A stretch of DNA of 25,619 nucleotides, from positions 6,953 through 32,571 of the forward strand of contig MU626498.1 in assembly GCA_025603075.1 (NCBI GenBank), written 5' to 3'. Below are positions 19,323 through 25,619 of this stretch, in pieces. The translations under genes were made by a program, and so were the position numbers. Position 1 is the first letter of the stretch. Every line of letters begins with the position of its first letter. The stretch is from Neoconidiobolus thromboides FSU 785 (taxonomy: Eukaryota; Entomophthoromycota; Entomophthoromycetes; Entomophthorales; Neoconidiobolaceae). The notes beneath the pieces were generated by a model. That model had not been told where the DNA came from and did no database searches. It was given only the letters and a program-made list of their open reading frames with translations.

Positions 19323-20227
19323 CTATTTTTTTAAATTGTAGTTTATAGAATAATAAATATAAATATCTATTTTTGCTTTATGATTTATTTATAGATAATT
19401 ATTCAATTATTCCGTTTCGTCAAGTCTTAAGTTGTTCTCTTAAAAACTTAATAAAAGCGCATCGCTAAGGCACCGCCACCAAGAAATTTGATACTTTTCA
19501 TGCTATTATAATTAAATGAATGTAGAAGTAATTAGATGGATAAACTAGATACTATTTTATGTAAAAATAATAATATTTACTAGTAAAATTAAATTTAATA
19601 ATCTATTTTTAGTAAATAATAATTTATGTAATCAAATGTCACTCTTTATTCTACACTTTACGCCTATATTTATAGCATTTTATACTTTAATAAAATTTTA
19701 TAAAAATAAACATCAAATTGCAAATTAATAAATGTCTCTAATATAATTGTTAAATTAATATGAATCAGAAAACTATATTTATAGTATAATGGTAATAATA
19801 AAATCATGTTTTATTTTTATTTGTCAAGGACAAGGGTGCTTCAATTTAAAAATATGTTTTTGTATTATTTTTAACATCAAATAAATAGCTAGTATGATAT
19901 TTCATTCCAACTGAACATTGGAATAACATTGTAACATGGGATCATAATACTTTTTATATACACTATTCTTTTGATAGCTCAACTTTGATAAAAATCAATA
20001 GAAATTAATAAACTTTTATCAACTCACTCCCTTTGTAGTAGTTATAAAAACCTCAACATAGTTAAAATACTCAATATTTTTAAATAAATTCGAATTAACT
20101 TGTAAGTGATTTTACTTGACAAAATTAAAGTTGTAATAGAAAGCTTTTATAAAAATAACAAAGTTAAAGTCGATATATTTTTTAAAATTTATTATTATTA
20201 TTATGTAAAATAGAAATGCAGTTTAAA
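19323..20227. other. intergenic spacer without recognised genes
   Basis: About 0.9 kb of A/T-rich sequence. The only unusual spot is a short G/C-rich island at 19457-19482, which falls within a 17-codon frame on the minus strand (19448-19501). No repeat-family copy seen. Confidence 0.6.
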
Positions 20228-20692
20228 TTATTCATCGATACCCTCGATAGTTGCACAACCAATCCTTGTTTTTGCAGCATCATTTAAGTGAATGACAATC
20301 GATCTTTGTCCTACTAATTCAGAAACCTTAGGCAAGGTAGGATCAAACAATGTATAACTAGTAGCACCTCCCTTTAATTTCCCAAATTTGCCAGAAAGAT
20401 CCCCAACCTCACATGTAGAAAAATCATCCATCTTACAGCTATAGGTGGTCGAATTGCCATTTGGGTTAACATCAAATGGATCTAAATGCTTTTTCGTACT
20501 GGTACAATCTGGAGCTACAGGACTTTGGTGAATGTGATAAGGATATTGATCCGTAATGTTTGGAAAATCCTTTAATACATTGATATCAATTTTAATACCA
20601 TCATTAAGCTGTGTAAAGTAAAATTGAGCTTCTACAGCAGCTGAATTGATATAGGCTAATGCACCTGGTTGAACGTCGTATAATACTACCAT
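20228..20692 (-). CDS. copper-only superoxide dismutase-like protein (paralog B)
   Basis: An intronless frame of 154 aa starting at 20692. Copper ligands are in place: HIH (His53, His55), His69 in KKHLDPF, and RSIVIH (His135). The GDL loop is TCEVGDLSGKFGKL, with no zinc-ligand His before it, as in fungal Cu-only SODs. Cys63/Cys146 and Cys86/Cys94 can form two disulfides. It shares DPF-VNPNGNSTTY-C and many other positions with paralog A at 13623-14078, on the same strand about 6 kb away, so a local duplication is likely. Like paralog A, it lacks a signal peptide and GPI signal, starting at a point equivalent to the first barrel strand. The expected reaction is dismutation of superoxide; the location is unclear. 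Family confident, activity inferred. Confidence 0.83.
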   Translation of the reverse strand: MVVLYDVQPGALAYINSAAVEAQFYFTQLNDGIKIDINVLKDFPNITDQYPYHIHQSPVAPDCTSTKKHLDPFDVNPNGNSTTYSCKMDDFSTCEVGDLSGKFGKLKGGATSYTLFDPTLPKVSELVGQRSIVIHLNDAAKTRIGCATIEGIDE

Positions 20693-20740
20693 GATTTATA
20701 AATTTAATGAGTTATTTTAGCTATTATTTGCTTTTGTTGC

Positions 20741-20748
20741 TTTTATAT
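20741..20748 (-). promoter_or_regulatory. TATA box of SOD-like paralog B
   Basis: ATATAAAA on the minus strand, 49-56 bp upstream of the ATG at 20692. Compare TATATAAA at paralog A. Confidence 0.45.
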
Positions 20749-21828
20749 CATGTTTATGTTGATTTGAAACTGTCTATTTTTAATATCATGAAATGGTTAA
20801 AAATAATTTAATTGCATAGATAAGTTTAGTTTAGGGAAAATAAGTATACAACCAATTATACTTATTTATTTGTCTTAATGATTCTTCTTATTTGCTTTAT
20901 TTTGTTTATATTTCATTAAACGGGCGAATTTAACTGAAATAAGGTAATTTAAAAAATATTCTATTTTAAACTGTAAAATTAGTATTAATCTAATTTTCCT
21001 TATCCAAAGTTATTATAAATATATATGATAATCTTATTATTTAATGACTTTAGCTTTATAATAAACATCTAATATGGTTTTAATTAAATATGGGACTTGA
21101 TTTAACTCTTGTTATTTTATATTTAGCCTTGCTTATTTTTCCCCTTAATCAAATATTATTAATAGATTTATACAACCCCATTTTTCATCTTCTAGCAATA
21201 AATGTGGGTTGGAAGGAGTTAGTGGTGAAATTTCATCATTGATGATACCCAGTAATTACATTAATGTATAGCTTAATTATAGAATACTTATGTTTACTTA
21301 CAAAAAGAGATTTTTTGATCATTAGATCGATTAAAAATCAAAATTCATTGAGTAAATTTTGACAGATCGAATTTCTAACACCTCATAAAATATTTTTTAC
21401 ATAATGTCTATTCCTTTCAAGCTAATCTATCTAAAGTTGTTTTAATAAGTCATTAGTTGTGCTAAACATGCCTTAGTATTTTTAAAACACTTGAGCTTTC
21501 AGGTTTTCAAGTGATTTTTGGGATTAAAGTTGAAATTCTATTGTAGAAATTTGAAAACCTTTAATTTTTAACTTTTTTTATTATATGAAATGTAATCGCC
21601 TTTGAAAGTACCAACCACTATATCAATTCTGAAGTAAATAAATACTAAAGATTAAGGAGGTCGGCGTGGAAAGGGTTTCATTCCTCTTCATTTTGAAGGT
21701 CCACGATAGCAATGCATTTAATGCAGAACCATCTATATGAACCCTCATTAATGTTGATCTGTTAAAGCAAATATTGTAAATTCAATTCATTATTGTGCAG
21801 TGTGTTTGTAAAACTTAGCATTTCGAAA

Positions 21829-22172
21829 TTGTGGGATTAATAGATGAAATTTAATTGGCTCGGAAAAATAAGATACTCCGGAGCTTGAATTTGTTGCCTT
21901 GTTTGCAAAAACTTAAGGGAGGATCTTATGCAAGTTTGAAGATTTTGCTTTTTTTTACGCTCCCATAACTTCCTACATAAAGGAATATAACTAATTCTAT
22001 TTAAGCCTAAGTGGTTCATTAAATTTGCTAACCTTTTCTTTTAAATTGGGATTGTCCCACGTGGAGATTAAACTATTCTTATTAAAAGATAATATTACAA
22101 ATTTAATAATTTCACTTATTCTAAAGGAATTTGGCTCAACAATAAATTACAAGTGTCAAATTAATCCCACAA
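21829..22172. repeat. candidate ~344-bp element with 13-bp perfect terminal inverted repeats
   Basis: TTGTGGGATTAAT at 21829-21841 is matched exactly, inverted, by ATTAATCCCACAA at 22160-22172. A related GGGATTGTCCCAC motif sits inside (about 22048-22060). No coding capacity that I would defend and no obvious target-site duplication. This could be a MITE-type element, or a coincidence of two G/C-containing 13-mers in an A/T-rich region, which is less likely. Confidence 0.4.
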
Positions 22173-22215
22173 AGATAAAAACACCTATATAAATCATCCG
22201 AATAAACAGGATATA

Positions 22216-22454
22216 ATGTTATCTTTAATTATTTTTAATGTAAGTATTTTCTTCAGTTTAATTATTTTATAAAATGATGATTAAGGCATTTGTCTGCATT
22301 TCTTTGATGTAAAACTGACACGCTACCTAACTTTGTCATTTCTGATTTCCTATTTTTTATTCAATCTTTTTTTGATTATTTTACTTACGATTTTTCTAGG
22401 CTTATTTCTTGGGGCGCCCTTTACATTGTGTTAATAAAAGTCATTAATAATTAA
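22216..22454 (+). CDS. possible tiny spliced gene for a 33-aa hydrophobic peptide
   Basis: Three putative exons, 22216-22239, 22286-22308 and 22400-22454, give 34 codons including TAA. Intron 1 is 46 nt (GTAAGT...TTAAG), exactly the size used by the real genes. Intron 2 is 91 nt with a long pyrimidine tract and TTTTTCTAG. The peptide is hydrophobic, beginning MLSLIIFNAFVCISLM and continuing SWGALYIVLIKV, as expected of a single-pass membrane microprotein. A TATATAAA lies at 22186-22193, but only about 30 bp before the ATG, closer than at the other genes. I do not recognise the peptide. In A/T-rich DNA such a reading can arise by chance. Confidence 0.2.
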
Positions 22455-22563
22455 CATTTATATTTCAATTTTTTAATCTTATGTATATTACTATAATTTA
22501 AACTATTTTCTATATTGCTTTTCGCTGTTTAATGCTTTTAAAATATTATCACAAATGTATATA

Positions 22564-22668
22564 AAAAAGGGAACACTATCTCAAATATACCAAACAGTCA
22601 TTTGTTAAAGATAGTAATATGTTAACACTCAATAATGTATATTTCGTGAATATAGTTCTCTTTTTTGC
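22564..22668. repeat. imperfect inverted repeat (hairpin)
   Basis: The left arm AAAAAAGGGAACACTATCTC plus AAATATAC pairs with the right arm, whose reverse complement reads AAAAAAGAGAACTATATTCA plus CGAAATATAC. The loop is about 47 bp. It lies about 280 bp upstream of ISN1. It is possibly another foldback element; no function is evident. Confidence 0.35.
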
Positions 22669-22950
22669 TGAAGTTTCTTATCGGATACTTTAAAGTATTC
22701 AATCCACGTATTTCATTAAACATAGCCTATCGGTTATATATTTTAATTATTACTTAAAGAATATAGGCCATGTGAGTTTAATTGTTCTTAGAGTTATTAA
22801 ATTCACTATGAAATTCAATAATGGTAGAATAGTTTAATATCTTCATATCAAATGTTTAATTGATTGGTTCGAATGTTTCGTTACATGAATAGTATTTAAA
22901 ACAGTCACTGATAAAAATGAGAAACCATTTTTGATTTTTTTTAAAATAAA

Positions 22951-24626
22951 ATGTCCAGTATTTATCGTGTCAATTACCAACTTAGAGCTCATAAAAGAGA
23001 TCCTTTTATCGAGTTTATAAAATCCATGTTAATGACCCCTTTCGTTTTACATTCACGTCCACGTTACGAAGGTACTTTAGAGGATGAACAAAGGGCTTTA
23101 GAAGTTAGTGAGTCTAATGAAGAGAAGTTTGCAGAGATTTTAAAAAGAGTTGAAGTTTTGGTTGAAGTAAGTAGAAATTTAATTTGCGTGATTAAAGCTA
23201 AAATGAAATATAGGAGCATAGAAAAAAAACTGAACAAGGTATAAAGTTATTTCAAAATTATTAGATTCCAATAATGGTGATTCAGGTATCAGAGAACACT
23301 CTCGTTTACATCGTTTGGTTCCCTCAGTTGGTAACTTTTTTACTGATCTTCCATTAAAGGAAGCATTTTTAAAAGTAAATGCTCAGCAGTGTATCTCAGC
23401 TCGTAGATTTGTACCTCCTAGTTTTAATGAAATTAGAAAGTAAATTTATAAACTTATCATTTTAATTGACTAATTTTTATAGAATTTTAAACGTTGCTCA
23501 AGTTCAAGCTGTATCTAATAACCTTAAATTAGTAACATTGTAAGTTTTTAGTTTTTTTTATAATAATGTACTAATAAAAATTCAGTGATGGAGATATGAC
23601 ATTATGTAATAACATTAGGAATATTAAATTTTAGATTGTTAACATGTTATAGACGCTGATGGACAAGATTTTGAGCAAGACAGTGAGCTTGTATCTCTTC
23701 TTATTAGTTTACTTGAAAAAGATTTATTTGTTGCAGTTGTAACCGCCGCAGGTTACGGTGATGACTCAATTAAATATGAAGGTCGATTATCTGGACTCCT
23801 AAAAGGATTTTCCAATTCCAGATTAACCCCTGAACAATTAAAACGTTTCTTTGTATTTGGTAAGTAAAATAGAAACTATAAGAGTAATATTTGACCATTC
23901 AATTAGGTGGGGAATGTAATTATTTGTTTCAATGTAATGAAAATTGCAGACTTGAATATATCAAAGAATCAATCTATCTCAAGCCAGGATCAAGAGATTG
24001 GTCTGAAGATCATATTAAAGTTTTACTTGATTCAGCTGAGCAGAATATTCGTCGCTGTACTGAAGAAATGAAATTACCGACTACCATTTTAAGAAAATCA
24101 CGTGCTGTTGGTAATATAGTATATGAGTTTATCTATCTAGTAACCTAATAAAGTACTTTAGGGCTTATACCTCAAACTGGAAAAAAAGTAATGCGTGAGC
24201 AATTAGTAAGCTATCATAATTACTAATTTTAAACGATACTTAATTATATCTAAAAAGGATGAATGCGTATTATCTACTCAATCTCATTTATTAGAAACTT
24301 TACAAGTATTAAGTAGTAAAGATAATTGTTCTGAAATACCATTCTGTGCATTTAATGGCGGCTCTGATGTTTGGGTTGATATTGGTAATAAACTTATTGG
24401 GGTAAAAATACTTCAAAGTTATTTAGATGCTAAACCGGAGCAAACTCTACATTTTGGAGATCAGGTAAGGACGAAAAAAAAAATTTTATTAAATATTAAC
24501 CTTTTTTAGTTTTTATCAACTGGCAATGACTATGCTACTAGATCGGCTTGTTGTACTTCTTGGATTGTTAGTCCAGAAGAAACTCAAGAAATTTTGATTT
24601 TACTATTAACTGGATTATTAAAATAA
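22951..24626 (+). CDS. ISN1: IMP-specific 5'-nucleotidase ISN1
   Basis: Ten exons: 22951-23166, 23214-23238, 23286-23439, 23483-23539, 23586-23605, 23653-23859, 23907-24110, 24162-24205, 24258-24464, 24510-24626; 416 aa (yeast Isn1 is 450). The enzyme hydrolyses IMP to inosine and phosphate in purine turnover. The start MSSIYRVNYQLRAHKRDPFI and RLHRLVPSVGNFFTDLPLKE, then SARRFVPPSFNEIRKILN, are family blocks. HAD motif I is FDGDMTLYDADG (Asp152, Asp154), completed by the 20-nt exon 5. Motif II is VVTAAGYGDD (Thr188). GGECNYLF and CAFNGGSDVWVDIGNK follow, and the acidic motif IV is LHFGDQFLSTGND. Exon 2 is only 25 nt, between two 47-nt introns, and supplies EHRKKTEQ. All introns are 43-52 nt GT-AG. 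Stop TAA. All catalytic motifs are intact. Confidence 0.94.
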
Positions 24627-25171
24627 GCAAAATAGTTTTAAATAAACTATACTAAGGTTTTAACCCAATTTTGGTTTTTTCTACATAGAAAATTTTTTAT
24701 TTACTTGTTATATAAAGTCTCGTACTGTAAAAAGGCATCAAAAATATTTTTAACAATTTACAACAATATCAAAAACCTAATTATTTTTTATATAGCATGA
24801 AATAAAAAAAGTTCAATAATCAAATACTGAAACAGGGTACCACTTACTATATTTTTTAAACTTAATTTACTATAAATGGAATAAAACTTTTGAAATATTA
24901 TTTACACAAAGTAATAACAAAATGCGAAGTTGATGTACAATAACCTGCCAGTTATTATTTGACAAGTAACAAAAGGATAATCATGAGATTTGATACAAAT
25001 TCTTTTTTTAAAGATATTACGCAGTAAGAACACGGAGTTTCGTTTTAATTGCTTTTTTTAGGATCAAAAAATAGGTAACATGGTACATGAAAATAGAATC
25101 ACATAAATTAAATTGGTATATAAATAAAAACAAATAACATCCAAATAGATTATAAATTTTTTTAAAAAATT
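24627..25171. other. intergenic spacer
   Basis: About 0.5 kb of A/T-rich sequence after ISN1. No gene or repeat recognised. It may contain the true first exon of the GST-like gene, since the in-frame start of that gene is not clear. Confidence 0.5.
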
Positions 25172-25619
25172 ATGGCTTTATATATTTTATACACTAATAG
25201 CTAATAAAATTCATGTTTCTCTCCTTTTGTATAGTGTAATGTTTATTTTTCATATCTACTATGAAAACTAACAACTTTGTAGAACTTAGATTTCAATGAG
25301 GTTAAATTAACTTTTAAGGATGTTAATGATACTATATTAAATCTAACGTAATAAATAAATAAGCTGTTAATATTTAGTATTAACTTTACTTTTAGTGACA
25401 ATAAATGGAGAAAAGTACCTACTTTAAAGCTACCTGATGGAAGTGTTGTTTACAATAGTAGAGATATCGCTAATGAGTTAGAAAAAAGATATCCAAATCA
25501 ACCAAAACTATTTCCAAATGGTACTAAAACTTCTGAATTCCTAGAAAGCTATATTGATGCTAATATGATGATACCATTTGGTCTGACTGTAGACACTGAA
25601 TGGGAACTATTAGAACAAA
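25172..25619 (+). CDS. glutathione S-transferase-like protein, N-terminal part (cut by window edge)
   Basis: Exons ending at 25235, spanning 25283-25347, and starting at 25396, join through 47- and 48-nt GT-AG introns. The product is a thioredoxin-fold GST N-domain: LYIFYTLIANKIHVSLLLYS, NLDFNEVKLTFKDV, then KWRKVPTLKLPDGSVVYNSR with the Val-Pro cis-proline, DIANELEKRYP, and the start of the helical domain (LESYIDANMMIPFGL). The GST family conjugates glutathione or acts as a redox or binding protein. The residue typically used for catalysis near LYIFYT is not identifiable, so the class is unclear. The start is unresolved: the ATG at 25172-25174 (MALYILYT) is one base out of phase with the domain-coding frame (WLYIFYT), and that frame has no ATG before a TAG at 25146. 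Either an upstream exon exists or there is an indel. Confidence 0.7.

Larger units (their letters stand above)
20749..22950. other. intergenic stretch with candidate small elements
   Basis: About 2.2 kb upstream of ISN1 with no confident gene. It holds a G/C-richer patch at about 21655-21730, a candidate ~344-bp element bounded by 13-bp inverted repeats (21829-22172), a possible tiny spliced ORF (22216-22454) and a hairpin-forming inverted repeat (22564-22668). The remainder is A/T-rich spacer. Confidence 0.55.

Noticed and set aside
21090-21245. 51-codon hydrophobic frame on the plus strand (starts MGLDLTLVILYLALL)
   Set aside because: Leu/Ile/Phe-rich frames of this size arise easily in A/T-rich DNA. 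No TATA box at the usual spacing and no recognised family.
21837-22019. 60-codon frame on the minus strand
   Set aside because: No recognisable similarity or promoter, and it lies inside the candidate TIR element.
23167-23264. A single 98-nt intron in ISN1 ending at ATTATTAG
   Set aside because: It is twice the size of the other introns, whereas two 47-nt introns around a 25-nt exon keep phase and give a linker like that of the family.
1-25619. tRNA, rRNA and CRISPR features
   Set aside because: I looked for T-loop motifs, rRNA-like blocks and regular spacer-repeat patterns on both strands and saw none. The 98-bp repeats are irregularly spaced and palindromic, unlike a CRISPR array.

Overview
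This window reads as nuclear DNA of a fungus with a very AT-rich genome. The support is the gene set: a fungal-type IMP 5'-nucleotidase ISN1, RMT2, RAD52 with an Asn-rich tail, ARP2, a NOP15-type RRM protein, copper-only superoxide dismutase-like proteins, and a secreted chitin-active protein with a CBM19-like tail. All multi-exon genes share one intron style: GT-AG introns mostly 44-53 nt long with A/T-rich bodies. An early-diverging 'zygomycete' lineage is my best guess, but nothing in the window proves it. Most genes had to be assembled from short exons by following conserved protein sequence and reading phase across GT-AG junctions; in each complete multi-exon model the exon lengths sum to a multiple of three.

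Layout. 1-422 (-): N-terminal part of a patatin-like phospholipase cut by the window edge. 423-4889: a 4.5-kb intergenic stretch packed with small repeats, including five copies of a ~98-bp palindromic MITE-like element, a ~490-bp element with terminal inverted repeats, and a diverged partial copy of it. 4957-5877 (+): a secreted LPMO-like/CBM19 gene in perfect frame but with four internal stop codons. 6899-8810 (+): RAD52, 12 exons. 9239-10817 (-): NOP15/NIFK-type nucleolar RRM protein, 6 exons. 11267-12758 (-): ARP2, 7 exons. 13623-14078 (-) and 20228-20692 (-): two paralogous Cu-only SOD-like proteins. 15832-16946 (+): RMT2, 3 exons. 18444-19259 (-): a secreted protein of three Cys-paired helical modules. 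22951-24626 (+): ISN1, 10 exons. 25172-25619 (+): start of a GST-like gene that runs off the window.

The genes do not form a pathway. Housekeeping genes (DNA repair, ribosome biogenesis, actin nucleation, ribosomal protein methylation, purine nucleotide turnover) are mixed with secreted or stress-type genes (chitin LPMO relic, SOD-like proteins, modular secreted protein, GST). The latter carry clear TATA boxes 56-67 bp upstream of their ATG, which I did not see at ARP2, NOP15, RMT2 or ISN1.

The most notable items are the LPMO-like gene broken only by in-frame stops (three of them TAA where Gln fits), the dense family of palindromic elements centred on AGCGCT, the SOD-like pair without signal peptides, and the three-module secreted protein whose last module lost one cysteine of its pair.
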